From Arbacia lixula (lineage: Eukaryota; Echinodermata; Echinoidea; Arbacioida; Arbaciidae), in the NCBI GenBank assembly GCA_963669155.1, contig OZ022595.1, positions 3,126,705-3,190,704 on the forward strand: a stretch of 64,000 nucleotides of DNA, read 5' to 3'. The notes under the pieces are model-generated. The model saw only the letters and a program-made list of their open reading frames with translations. It was not told the origin of the DNA and searched no databases. The position numbers were made by a program, and so were the translations under genes. Below, piece after piece: positions 53,701 through 59,565 of this stretch. Positions within the stretch are counted from its first letter, which is position 1; every line of letters begins with the position of its first letter.

Positions 53701-56700
53701 GGGCCAGGTGTTATTTACATAAAAGAATGTTACGCCTAGCCGGAGCTAATTAGCATTATAAAGGAGGCACTGGCTGGAGTGTGCCTGTGGAGTTCAGTGA
53801 CCTTTTAGGCCAGTGATGACTCATCAGTGTAATCTGGGTCAGGTCAATATTGTTTGTCATGTTTGCAAGCATAGATAAAACTTCCTAGTACTGAGAAATT
53901 TCTAGATGCACAGAAGATAGAACGTTCTAGAATGTACAGATTGTGATATGTGACCGCCCAGCTCGAAACCCACAAAAAGTCGTGCGGTACAATTTTCTAT
54001 GGAAGCAGGAGACCATCAAAAACGTGGAATTACGTTGTGTAGCAATCAGAATTGCCACACAACCTAAATAATTATGTCGTGTGGTAACTCCAATTGCCAC
54101 GCGACGTAATTATTTAGGTCGTGTGGCAATTACAATTACTACACGACGTGATTCCGAATTACTGCCCAACGATTTAAAGACACGACCTTAAAAAATTAGT
54201 CTCGTTACATCAAATAATTAAGGTCGTGTTGGAATTGGACTTGCCAAACGACCTAAATAATTGGGTCGTGTAGTAATTCGAATTGCCACACAACCTAAAT
54301 ATTTACGTCGCAATTATTTGTCACACTACGTAATTCCGATTTACCACACTACCTAATTCCGAATTACTGCTCAACGACTTAACGTCATGACCTTAAATCG
54401 TTGAGCAGTAATTCGGAATTACGTAGTGTGGCAAATAATTGCCACACGACGTAAATGTTTAAGTCGTGTGGCAATTCGAATTACTACACGACGTAATTAT
54501 TTAGGTCATGTAGTAATTCGAATTACTACACGACCTTAATTATTTGATGTAGCAAGACTAATTTTTTAAGGTCGTGTCCTTAAATCGTTGGGCAGTAATT
54601 CGGAATTACTTTATGTAGTATTGTAATTGCCACACGACCTAAATAATTACGTCGCGTGGCAATTGGAATTACCACACAACGTAACTATTTAGGTCGTGTG
54701 GCAATTCTAATTGCTACACGACGTAATTCCGTGTTTTTGACGGTCTCCTGCTTCCATAATTTTCTGTACTAGACCAAAATATGTCATTTGGGTTGACCAC
54801 ATCAAATTTTTGAAGTTTGTCCTATCTGAAAGAGTGAACATTCCTCTACCTGCTGTTTAAATTTGGTGGCATAAAACGAAACCGCAACCGAGATATCAGC
54901 AGTTATTTTGGATCATATTTTTTCGGACAGGCACTGCTTTCGATCTAGCTGATAGCGGAATTCGACAGCCGCTCGTTGCTAGGGATCAAGATTTGACCCC
55001 ATTTTCCCGCAGTCATCAAACGCTTGTTGTGATTGGATAATAGCGCGGTCAATTGCTTGCGGGTTACTTAATAGCTCTTTATCAATCGGGCGGGCGGGTC
55101 CTTGTAGGGCTACATGCATGCGTGTATAAAGCAAATCGTAATTGTTTAAGACTTTGAACAGAAAAGATTTGTAAAGAAGCATCAAAGTTGTTCAGAAAGG
55201 GGATGGTGCATTAGCATTTCTTTTTTGTTCTTTGTTATGCTTCCTTTAGAAATTCTCTCATTGAGAGTGAATCCGTCAGATTTGTCAGTTTATCCTGCGC
55301 AACTTGATTTTGACAATTATTTTTTAAACACCTGTTGCTCCTCAACGCATGACTCTTATCTTTCATGTTAGGTGTCAAATGAAAGAAGAAAACCCGTACT
55401 TTCTAATGTGTATAATATTCAATTATTTTATTTCAGTCAACTAGAGAAATAACACAGAATCCCGGTTTCCTATTTTCTCGGACACACTGTACAAGTGGAT
55501 AATCATTATAAAATTATTGTTTGAGTTTCATGAAGATTCATGCTCCAAAAATTCACTCATAAAAAAAGCGAAAACATTTCTCTCGATCATAGTTTAAATT
55601 ATTTTTTTACAAAGCAATTATAAAAGCGAGCAAGACTAAAAGTTTTCTTCAGTATACTCTCTTCGCTGAACACTACAATTCAAAACAAGTTAAATTCTCC
55701 TGAAAATACCAGAATGCACCTTGATGCTCATGCACGGCCAATTCAATTCAATTCACCCATCATGTATAAGAAATAAGGAACATATATTTGACATTGACAA
55801 TAATGGATGATTTTGCATCTTGCCACATTTGACTCAGCTCCATACACGGGTCTTGTACATATTCCATGTTTTTTTTATTATTTCAGATGGGGATCATTAT
55901 AAAGAGGAATAAACGGGCTATTTAACGATACTAATATCAAGTATTACAACAAAATAACTAGAGAGACATCGATGCTCAAATTTGAGTTGCAGAACTTTTT
56001 TTGAGGAGTTTACATGTGCGAATTCTCACTTTGATAACCCAATTATTAAATCCTCTTTTCTCCTTTTCCTGTGAAACTGCTCCTCCAAAATCGCTTTTAT
56101 CCTAATCACTTTTTGATTTGGTTAGGATGGTCCAATTTTAACAAGTTATATATCATTTTAAAGCTTAGAACTTAGTCTTTAAAACTTTGTCGAAAAGTGA
56201 AAATTCATTTTGGGCGACTTTTTGTGGGTTTTGAGCTGGGCGGTCACATAGGAGTTGTTTTGGACATAAGTTCAGAGTTTATATCATCTTAGCTCCAGTC
56301 ACCTGCATTCTGTTGGGACCTTGGCTCGATACACATCTGTGGATTTATACATGGATTTTTCTCTCCTTGGATAATTACCTGCCTGTTTAATAGTGCTTAT
56401 GAGATCCTGCCTGTGAAAGCCTTACACTCTGTGGATTAATATTTGACCATCTTGGATTATCTATTTTGACTTGACTATCTGGAATACATGCTCTTCAGCG
56501 TACAACATTGAGATCCACATTGCGATCTGGACAAAATATACCACAGTTTAAAACAGTGGCTCCCTCCCTTTCTTCCCTTTCCCTTTCCCTATGCCAATTC
56601 CTTTGAGCTGGAGTGTACATAAGTAACTGATATCTACTGATATATGTAACTTTTGTGAAAGTTTGTCTTGATTTTAAAGTGGAAATACCCCATATAATAA

Positions 56701-57189
56701 AAACACATAAATTAAATATTGGTATCATTTTAATTGATCATTTCTGTTTTGAATTGATCGTAACAAGGTCTAGGGGTCCACATTTTTATTCTAAATTTCG
56801 AAAAATACTAGTAACATCAGAAGAGCACTCAAAGTAAGTTGCAAGTATAAATAAGAACGTTGAAGACCACAAAATATTGCCAAGACTAAAAGTCCTTTAA
56901 GGCACATTTGCCTATCAAACTGAGGCAAGGCGCTATCAGCCTACAGCACCACAACCACCATCACGCCCACAGCCAGTCCACTACATGTACTCATACTTTG
57001 AACACTATCGCCTCAAAAATATACACTGTACCACCACCACTACCACTATCAGCACCACCACCACCCTGCACCCCTTTCCTCATCCTCACCTGGTGGGCTC
57101 CTCGCAAGAGCTGCCCTGGGGGTTTCTTCCTCATCACTAGCGCCCTTCCATTCTTCTCCAGATAGAATGTTGGGTTCGATTGGCCAGAC
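17510..57189 (-). CDS. ACAD11: ACAD11-like kinase/acyl-CoA dehydrogenase (18 exons, 5' end missing)
   Basis: Eighteen exons on the minus strand, each bounded by AG and GT, join with matching phases into 740 codons plus TAA. Residues about 1-290 form an aminoglycoside-phosphotransferase-like kinase domain, with [12 protein letters not shown] at its start, the catalytic loop HGDYRLEN (His174, Asp176, Asn181) and the metal-binding DWE (Asp196). Residues about 335-740 form an acyl-CoA dehydrogenase domain, with the FAD/substrate signature [44 protein letters not shown] and the C-terminal [10 protein letters not shown]. In vertebrates ACAD10 and ACAD11 are reported to break down 4-hydroxy fatty acids: the kinase phosphorylates the 4-hydroxyacyl-CoA and the dehydrogenase domain eliminates it. 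The order kinase then ACAD fits ACAD11. ACAD10 has an extra N-terminal hydrolase domain that I do not see, but upstream exons are missing, so ACAD10 is not excluded. The human protein has about 50 residues before the first exon found here. Confidence 0.93.
18918..20426 (+). mobile_element. DR1-bearing repeat, longest copy
   Basis: Starts ctagagcaattcgactgcc...ATGCCTCCGCC and ends ggcggaggcataaaaa, so subterminal sequences are inverted. Inside are about eight degenerate units of 150-180 bp, most of which contain cattgacctttgacct. A (GACG)n stretch lies at 20316-20380, and an (AT)n run follows the end. Other copies are at 22310, 30839 and 31901. No coding frame. Confidence 0.8.
20518..20634 (-). 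CDS. ACAD11: ACAD11 exon q
   Basis: 39 codons, phase 0 at both ends, residues 630-668. It reads [20 protein letters not shown] then [17 protein letters not shown], the second C-terminal helix. The acceptor is gaaacag and the donor gtatta. A 98-bp tandem repeat lies just upstream in the intron, and the AT-rich end of a DR1 repeat lies about 95 bases past the donor. Confidence 0.96.
20720..20975. repeat. 98-bp tandem repeat, about 2.6 units
   Basis: gctcatttagcatgttaacg recurs at about 20721, 20819 and 20917. The units differ by roughly 15 percent. It lies in the intron just upstream of exon q. Confidence 0.85.
21279..21433 (-). CDS. ACAD11: ACAD11 exon p: [15 protein letters not shown] helix
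   Basis: Completes Gly578 and encodes residues 579-629. It reads [20 protein letters not shown], then [20 protein letters not shown] and [10 protein letters not shown], the first helix of the ACAD C-terminal domain. The acceptor is attgcag and the donor gtgagt. Confidence 0.97.
22082..22150 (-). CDS. ACAD11: ACAD11 exon o
   Basis: Completes Asp555, encodes residues 556-577 and ends with one base. It reads [20 protein letters not shown] then IL, the standard ACAD strand ending at the G.G.GF motif. The acceptor is catccag and the donor gtaaga. A truncated DR1 repeat starts about 160 bases upstream in the adjoining intron. Confidence 0.95.
22310..22985 (+). mobile_element. DR1-bearing repeat, 3'-truncated copy
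   Basis: Same start as the copy at 18918, with four units. It loses similarity near 22970 and lacks the (GACG)n end. Confidence 0.75.
23520..23561. repeat. 14-bp tandem repeat, three units
   Basis: ttattgggtgaaac three times, 70 bases past the donor of exon n. Confidence 0.9.
23631..23701 (-). CDS. ACAD11: ACAD11 exon n: [10 protein letters not shown] segment
   Basis: Completes codon 531, encodes residues 532-554 and ends with one base. It reads [20 protein letters not shown] then GAL, the beta-domain strand conserved in the family. The acceptor is gcacag and the donor gtaaga. A triple 14-bp repeat lies 70 bases past the donor. Confidence 0.95.
23760..25790. other. Intron with no recognised gene
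   Basis: Intron between exons n and m. A fragment at 25406-25443 resembles the end of the inverted-repeat element at 37090-37531. A microexon may be hidden here. Confidence 0.4.
25795..25861 (-). CDS. ACAD11: ACAD11 exon m
   Basis: Completes Gly509, encodes residues 510-530 and ends with two bases. It reads [20 protein letters not shown]. The acceptor is tctgtag and the donor gtatgt. Joining directly to exon n stays in frame but leaves the loop before MIIVP about five residues shorter than in the human protein. Confidence 0.9.
26335..26888 (+). mobile_element. CR1/L2-like LINE, 3' end only
   Basis: A decayed frame reads [20 protein letters not shown] near the start, with [10 protein letters not shown] and [12 protein letters not shown] near the end. 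These are hallmarks of the C-terminal end of CR1/L2 reverse transcriptases. Stops interrupt it. The copy ends in a TATTATTATTATT tail, as L2/CR1 elements do. Confidence 0.8.
27083..27181 (-). CDS. ACAD11: ACAD11 exon l: FAD/substrate-binding signature
   Basis: Completes Glu476 and encodes residues 477-508 plus one base. It reads [20 protein letters not shown] then [11 protein letters not shown]. With exon k it gives [14 protein letters not shown], the ACAD signature whose Ser/Thr residues contact flavin and substrate. The acceptor is cttctag and the donor gtgagt. Confidence 0.97.
27770..28062. repeat. Purine-rich tract (GGA/GAA)
   Basis: About 290 bases of almost pure A/G on the plus strand, in an ACAD11 intron. 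The Ser/Pro- and Arg/Glu-rich frames are artefacts. Confidence 0.85.
28108..28671. mobile_element. TTAA MITE family 1, full copy
   Basis: TTAA flanks both ends. The terminal inverted repeat AGGGTTACTAAATTAG extends with mismatches far inward, so the element can fold into a long hairpin. A second copy is at 52571. Confidence 0.88.
28812..28919 (-). CDS. ACAD11: ACAD11 exon k: DTGNMEVLH segment
   Basis: Completes Asp440 and encodes residues 441-475 plus one base. It reads [20 protein letters not shown] then [11 protein letters not shown], the start of the ACAD FAD-binding signature. The acceptor is accccag and the donor gtatga. Confidence 0.97.
28955..29260 (-). mobile_element. SINE-like interspersed repeat
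   Basis: Has ATAATAATAATA next to a tttacaaagcgc motif and, further on, ccttgtccaaggaggtacac followed by cttgaaccctgaatctc. This layout is common to short interspersed repeats of marine animals. No second copy is in the window. Confidence 0.45.
29540..29725. repeat. Short inverted repeat around CTCCTAA motifs
   Basis: aggagttagg / cctaagctcctaag / ttctcctaatttc / ttaggagatgcctaggag form a dense set of mutually inverted motifs next to exon j. Nature unclear. Confidence 0.35.
29822..29960 (-). CDS. ACAD11: ACAD11 exon j: GLWNLFLP segment
   Basis: Residues 394-439 plus one base. It reads [20 protein letters not shown] then [20 protein letters not shown], closely matching the ACAD10/11 segment before the gap-free [10 protein letters not shown] motif. 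The acceptor is cttctctag and the donor gtgagc. Confidence 0.96.
30339..30407 (-). CDS. ACAD11: ACAD11 exon i
   Basis: 23 codons, phase 0 at both ends, residues 371-393. It reads [20 protein letters not shown], the helix and loop before the GLWNLFLP motif. The acceptor is ctttccag and the donor gtaaga. Confidence 0.92.
30578..30777. mobile_element. TTAA MITE family 5
   Basis: TTAA at both ends. Terminal repeats AGGGCATATACTGTACTG, then gaaggcaaaaaagcc, are inverted at the right end. 200 bp, no coding frame. Confidence 0.88.
30839..31637 (+). mobile_element. DR1-bearing repeat, internally shortened copy
   Basis: Both ends are present, including the GACAGACAGACGG stretch and ggcggaggcataaaaa. 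About four units inside. Confidence 0.8.
31901..32003 (+). mobile_element. DR1-bearing repeat, 3' end fragment
   Basis: Only the last 100 bases (ggttctcaagatattgcc, (GACG)n and the end). It lies 260 bases after a nearly complete copy. Confidence 0.75.
32165..32365. mobile_element. MITE with TACTGTATACG ends
   Basis: Left end tactgtatacgccatatatt, right end its near inverse. Internal ttcgcgagtggttaaattcgc is repeated in inverse. A related copy lies at 50084-51028. Confidence 0.75.
32571..32727 (-). CDS. ACAD11: ACAD11 exon h: linker and start of the ACAD domain
   Basis: Completes Gln318 and encodes residues 319-370. The first half is a Ser/Thr-rich linker. The second half, [20 protein letters not shown], is the first helix of acyl-CoA dehydrogenases of this family. 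The acceptor is ccgtcag and the donor gtgagt. Confidence 0.93.
32766..32808. repeat. (TGACATG)n short tandem repeat
   Basis: About six 7-bp units with drift, 40 bases upstream of exon h. Confidence 0.9.
33087..33193 (-). CDS. ACAD11: ACAD11 exon g: end of the kinase domain
   Basis: Residues 283-317 plus two bases. It reads [16 protein letters not shown] then [12 protein letters not shown], matching the last helices of the kinase domain (GVYSR..LGN.SSE in vertebrates). The acceptor is ttcccag and the donor gtgagt. Degenerate copies of its 5' border recur in the upstream intron. Confidence 0.94.
33160..33830. repeat. Degenerate repeats of the exon g border
   Basis: ttagcttggacctgg-type motifs occur at the exon border (33170), at 33297, inverted at 33437, and in weaker form at 33637 and 33790, each followed by acacac- or gacac-rich sequence. 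Confidence 0.6.
34640..34925 (-). mobile_element. LINE remnant with C-terminal zinc-knuckle-like motif
   Basis: A frame of about 92 residues ends [20 protein letters not shown] then KACT and a stop. The C..C...C....GL.SH....C pattern and the preceding [13 protein letters not shown] with a basic stretch are typical of the last part of ORF2 in several non-LTR retrotransposons. 5' truncated. The clade is uncertain. Confidence 0.75.
34930..36107. other. Intron sequence without recognised gene
   Basis: 35434-35600 holds degenerate repeats of tttgttggcacaag. The rest is AT-rich with no recognisable features. Confidence 0.4.
36108..36758. mobile_element. TTAA MITE family 3, copy 1
   Basis: TTAA at both ends. 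Ends are AGGGCCCCTGTCATCAAAAT and, inverted, attttgatgacggggacct. The arms match far inward (ttgatgcaa, cctccaaaat, ccctgtgacatcatcaaagg). Copy 2 is at 51569. Confidence 0.87.
37090..37531. mobile_element. Inverted-repeat element with CCAGTTCGTA ends
   Basis: Left end accagttcgtagttag, right end ttacgaactggct, with tttggtcactatgacct near both ends. A partial relative is at 25406-25443. Confidence 0.6.
37929..38462. mobile_element. TTAA MITE family 4
   Basis: TTAA at both ends with terminal inverted repeats AGGTGATATTCATAG. 534 bp, no coding frame. Confidence 0.88.
39086..39542. mobile_element. TTAA MITE family 2
   Basis: TTAA at both ends. Terminal repeats AGGGGAAGTTCACCCTGAAA are inverted at the right with one mismatch, and the arms continue inward (gacgaaaatcggtca, gcgaggtgctctcccatatg). 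457 bp. Confidence 0.9.
39594..39719. mobile_element. TTAA MITE family 1, right-end fragment
   Basis: Matches the last 125 bases of the copies at 28108 and 52571, ending agtaaccct-TTAA. Confidence 0.85.
41130..41385 (+). mobile_element. LINE 3' UTR fragment with (AATC)n tail
   Basis: Begins near caagcctctacggcttttac and ends with an aataaa-bearing segment and an aatcaatcaatc tail, a typical non-LTR 3' end. No coding part is left. Confidence 0.55.
41424..41732. mobile_element. Small element with GTCTCGCCTGA ends
   Basis: Terminal inverted repeats GTCTCGCCTGA / TCAGGCGAGAC. Near the right end is a (CAGACTAA)-type short tandem. Confidence 0.65.
43965..44119 (-). CDS. ACAD11: ACAD11 exon f: kinase C-lobe
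   Basis: Completes Ala231 and encodes residues 232-282. It reads [17 protein letters not shown] and [18 protein letters not shown], the helical C-lobe of the kinase. The acceptor is catacgcag and the donor gtaagt. The 10.8-kb intron that follows is the largest in the gene and is mostly transposon sequence. Confidence 0.95.
44686..46440 (+). mobile_element. Interspersed repeat, copy A
   Basis: Matches, in reverse, the sequence at 53550-56765 in several blocks: the left end near 44690-44840, 45425-45680, 45840-45920 and 46320-46430. Copy A is interrupted by the element at 44993-45423. Type unknown; no protein is recognised. Confidence 0.7.
44993..45423. mobile_element. hAT-like MITE with 8-bp target duplication
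   Basis: Terminal inverted repeats CATGGGCGGAAATC / GATTTCCGCCCATG. CAATGTTG occurs on both sides (44985-44992 and 45424-45431). Copy B of the host repeat has a single CAATGTTG at the matching position near 56502. The interior has long C/G runs and three degenerate units containing cactattttcgg and cctgtac. 431 bp, no coding frame. Confidence 0.88.
46917..47153. repeat. (GAA)n/(GGA)n tract
   Basis: About 237 bases of GAA, GAG and GGA triplets on the plus strand, so TTC on the ACAD11 transcript. Pure (GAA)n at the right end. It lies in the intron 29 bases past the donor of exon e. Frames of poly-Glu, poly-Ser or poly-Phe are artefacts. Confidence 0.95.
47183..47309 (-). CDS. ACAD11: ACAD11 exon e: kinase metal-binding loop
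   Basis: Residues 189-230 plus one base. It reads [20 protein letters not shown], where Asp196 of DWE corresponds to the magnesium-binding Asp of phosphotransferase kinases. It continues [14 protein letters not shown]. The acceptor is actgtag and the donor gtaggc. A 240-bp GAA/TTC tract begins only about 29 bases into the downstream intron. Confidence 0.95.
47405..48504. mobile_element. 1.1-kb foldback element
   Basis: The two halves are reverse complements with scattered mismatches: outer ends gtttgtctcgcaatgtaa / ttacattgcgagacaaac, then gctgcaacatttcgtca and gggtctgttcacgaa on both arms. Each arm holds its own short palindrome of the type ggatgtaacatggacac plus its inverse (47774-47808 and 48169-48204). 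No coding frame. Confidence 0.82.
48770..48946 (-). CDS. ACAD11: ACAD11 exon d: kinase catalytic loop
   Basis: 59 codons, phase 0 at both ends, residues 130-188. It carries [16 protein letters not shown], with catalytic-loop His174, Asp176 and Asn181 all present, so the kinase domain looks active. The preceding [11 protein letters not shown] is the usual helix before the loop. The acceptor is tttgtag and the donor gtaaaa. Confidence 0.96.
49907..50068 (-). CDS. ACAD11: ACAD11 exon c: kinase hinge region
   Basis: 54 codons, phase 0 at both ends, residues 76-129. It reads [18 protein letters not shown], then a helix [12 protein letters not shown] and [12 protein letters not shown], matching the stretch after the EHV motif in ACAD11. 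The acceptor is gattacag with a poor pyrimidine tract. A MITE starts about 15 bases into the upstream intron, so the branch point probably lies in or next to it. Confidence 0.95.
50084..51028. mobile_element. MITE with ACTnTATATGCC ends, interrupted by another MITE
   Basis: The outer parts (50084-50160 and 50905-51028) match the 200-bp element at 32165. Between them lies an element that begins ttcggcgtataagacgcac and ends gggtgcgtctt, the same family as 57641-58056. Confidence 0.65.
51569..52219. mobile_element. TTAA MITE family 3, copy 2
   Basis: TTAA at both ends; about 650 bp; same sequence as the copy at 36108. It lies 53 bases from exon b. Confidence 0.86.
52272..52397 (-). CDS. ACAD11: ACAD11 exon b: kinase N-lobe
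   Basis: 42 codons, phase 0 at both ends, residues 34-75. It reads [11 protein letters not shown] then [20 protein letters not shown] and FYIMEHVR, the usual N-lobe of ACAD10/11 kinases. The acceptor is ttttccag, the donor gtatgt. A TTAA-flanked MITE ends 53 bases past the donor. Confidence 0.95.
52571..53087. mobile_element. TTAA MITE family 1, copy 2
   Basis: TTAA at both ends, the same ends and body as 28108-28671, with a deletion in the right arm. Confidence 0.88.
53949..56248. mobile_element. Tc1/mariner-like non-autonomous element (2.3 kb)
   Basis: Terminal inverted repeats TGTGACCGCCCAGCTC, then gaaacccacaaaaagtcg, at both ends. TA lies immediately outside each end (53947-53948 and 56249-56250), and copy A has the matching site tatatgagtt without an insert. 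I see no transposase frame in the interior. Confidence 0.8.
53999..54757. mobile_element. Palindrome-array element with 8-bp target duplication
   Basis: Ends ATGGAAGCAGGAGACC with AATTTTCT duplicated on both sides (53991-53998 and 54758-54765). The interior is almost entirely modules such as acgtcgtgtggcaatt and their inverses, alternating every 30-45 bases, so the whole 759 bp can fold on itself at many scales. The duplication length suggests a hAT-type mobiliser. Confidence 0.82.
57090..57189 (-). CDS. ACAD11: ACAD11 exon a: start of the kinase domain
   Basis: Encodes residues 1-33 of the recovered protein, including [12 protein letters not shown] and RKKPPGQLL, the nucleotide-binding start of the phosphotransferase fold. 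The acceptor is tgtgcag and the donor gtgagg. The exon begins with the third base of a split codon, so at least one coding exon lies upstream. A MITE begins 92 bases upstream, at 57281. Confidence 0.93.
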
Positions 57190-57280
57190 CTGCACACAAT
57201 AAATTGATTTGCAGCACTATACTCATTGCACAATGCACACATTACAATGGAAGGATGAACAGAAGATCCCACTAATGCTT

Positions 57281-58108
57281 CAGTCACATTTGCTACGGCC
57301 GCCGTAGATTCCAAATATCTACGGCGAGTAGCAATTCTACGGTCGCCGTAGGGCGACTCTGTGGCGGCTGTAGGTTTTTTGACAAAATACTACAGCCGAC
57401 GCACGATACCCGCAAGGCTATGTACGGCTGCTGTACGCTCGACGTACAGCCGCCATAGAACATTCTACGCCACGGCTACAGGTAGTCTAATTTCTATGGC
57501 AAGCATACATGTAGAAATGAAAAAATTTTATAACTCAGCGCTATAATTCTAGGCCCCCCCCCCCCTACCATAAAATAGGAATCTGCCGTACGTCGATCCT
57601 ACGGCCGCCATAGATATTGTGCAATTTCTCGAATTCAGGTACCGTAAATTTCGGCATACAAGACGCACCCCCACTTTGAGCACGCAATTTGAAAAAAAAA
57701 AAAAAAAATTGGGTCCGTATAAAGTTTCAACACATATGGGACTATATACAGTCAACAACAAAATAGATGGCTTTGATAGCCTGACACACTTGATGTACCA
57801 GTAATACGATCTCAATCACATCACCAGCACAGTATGCTATTGATGTGATTGAGATCGTATTACCGGTACAACAATTGTATCGGGCTATCAAAGCCATCTA
57901 CTTTTTTTAATGTCACACAATGCATAGTCCTATACATGTGTATACGTGTTGGTTTGAAAGACCCAATTTTTGCTAACACCATGTATAAGACGCACCCGGA
58001 CTTTGGCCTGATTTTCAAGGTGAAAAACGTGCGTCTTATACACCGAAAAATATGGTACATGTATGTATCTATGGCTGCCGTACGCCCGCCGTACAGCAAA
58101 TGTGACAG
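57281..58108. mobile_element. MITE with GTCACATTTGCT ends, interrupted by another MITE
   Basis: Left end gtcacatttgctacgg, right end gtacagcaaatgtgac. The sequence near the ends is rich in short CTACGGC / GCCGTAG palindromes. It is interrupted at 57641-58056. Confidence 0.72.
57641..58056. mobile_element. MITE with ACCGTAAATTTCGGC ends, nested
   Basis: Ends accgtaaatttcggcatac...agacgcacc and their inverse. The centre is an extended hairpin (gatggctttgatagcc, aatacgatctcaatcaca and inverses). A relative sits at about 50165-50900. Confidence 0.75.
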
Positions 58109-58269
58109 AGGTTTAAGTTTAATTCCTTTGAGCTGGAGTGTACGCGCGGAAATATTTGAAATGCTTGAAATAGCCTCATTCTAGTTAATTTAGAGCATTT
58201 TTTAATTTTGCACACAAGTGAATGCATCAACAGACATGTATGCATGCATTTTTTGTCATGAAATCAATT

Positions 58270-59390
58270 GTCTATAAGATAAGATTAGATAAGATAAGAT
58301 TTTATTAACTCTATCGACCCCCTCTCGGGGTATGAGAGTTCAACATATTTACAATGATATACAATAACATGAATACATACAAATACATAAAGTAAATAGA
58401 GTACATAACTTCTTCACTATTTACAACACCAAGCGCACAGGATTTCTTACAATTCTACCACTACGTGTAACAACATGTTCGTGACGCTGAACAGTAACAT
58501 CAACAAAATCACTTCTTTTTGGTTCATGACTAAAATGATTCATGATTATGTTAATAAATTTTACAAGTTTCCTCAACTGGCAAGAGTCTCGCATCTTAAA
58601 AAGTTTCTCCATTTCTACAGAGCTAGGTCTATGACTACGTAATACTGATTTCTGTAAATATTACTTTCTCTCTTCCAAAAAGAAAGGACAAACAAATATA
58701 TAATGGAATTCATCCCCTGTATCTGACAAGCAGAGTGTGCATATATCATCCTGCGACATGTCTGAGTCAAACCTATTATTATTTACAGGTAAACTGTGTG
58801 ATCTACATCTGAATTTACACAAAGTAGTAGCATCTTTACTATTAAGAAACAGCAGATACTTTTCCAGTTCCAATAGGCCTTTAAACATTCTATAATTGGA
58901 ACATAATCGGTTACTCCATATTGTAGCTTTCCAGTCCTGTTTAAAGATATCAGCGAGTCTCAATTTCAATGCTTTCAGTACCCATTCAGATTTAAATCCA
59001 TGACTCTGAGATGACCACACATTAGCAAATCCTGCATTGTTCAATATATCTTCAACATAGCGTAACCAATTTGATGCTGAATTCAAGTCTTCATTTTGGC
59101 TCAAACATTTTGAAAGGCGGTAAAGTAAAAATGAGTGCTTAGTTTGTTCCCCTTTGATGATCCTTAACCAAAACCCAACCATTCTGCATTTGACATGGTT
59201 TAGTATTACACATCGACCAGTTTCACCATAAACCATGCAGTCGGGAGTGCATTTATTAACATGTAGAATAGTTCTTAAAAACTTTCTGTGAAATACTTCA
59301 ATTTGACTTATATTTTCGTATCCCCAGACCTCGCTTCCATACATTCTATTAATTACTTTTATCCATGTCAAATGATCAAATGATCCATTC
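58270..59390 (-). mobile_element. LINE, 5'-truncated, C-terminal part of reverse transcriptase ORF
   Basis: The frame on the minus strand starts near 59385 and includes YGSEVWGYENISQIEVFHRK, CTPDCMVYGETGR, a Cys..Cys-His-Cys patch (DDICTLCLSD, HYIFVCPFF) and the final RSGRIVRNPVRLVL with a stop at 58421. This layout is typical of the post-RT region of CR1/Jockey-group non-LTR elements. One in-frame TAA (58661-58663) interrupts it. The 3' end has aataaaatcttatctta, a short repeating tail. Confidence 0.85.
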
Positions 59391-59425
59391 TAGAGTAAAA
59401 TGTAATAATAATACAATGATCATGA

Positions 59426-59565
59426 GGGATCTTGTGGAATCTATATTACTTGCACCGAGGTTGGTAGGCATGCGGTACTATTTTCTCGAGACCACAGGTC
59501 GAGGGAAAATGGTACCGCACGCCCTCCACTTCACCAAGGGGACCAATAGATTCCACAAAGATCCA
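59426..59565. repeat. 140-bp imperfect hairpin
   Basis: ggatcttgtggaatctat on the left and its inverse on the right enclose inverted ggtaggcatgcggtac-type arms around a central ctcgagaccacaggtcgag. Confidence 0.7.

Larger units (their letters stand above)
53550..56765 (-). mobile_element. Interspersed repeat, copy B, carrying two nested insertions
   Basis: Inverted relative of copy A (44686-46440). The host sequence is split at 53948/56249 by a Tc1/mariner-like element, which is itself split at 53999-54757. Confidence 0.7.

Noticed and set aside
54000-54757. Evenly spaced palindromic modules that could suggest a CRISPR array or integron sites
   Set aside because: There are no unique spacers. 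The modules alternate orientation inside terminal repeats with a target duplication.
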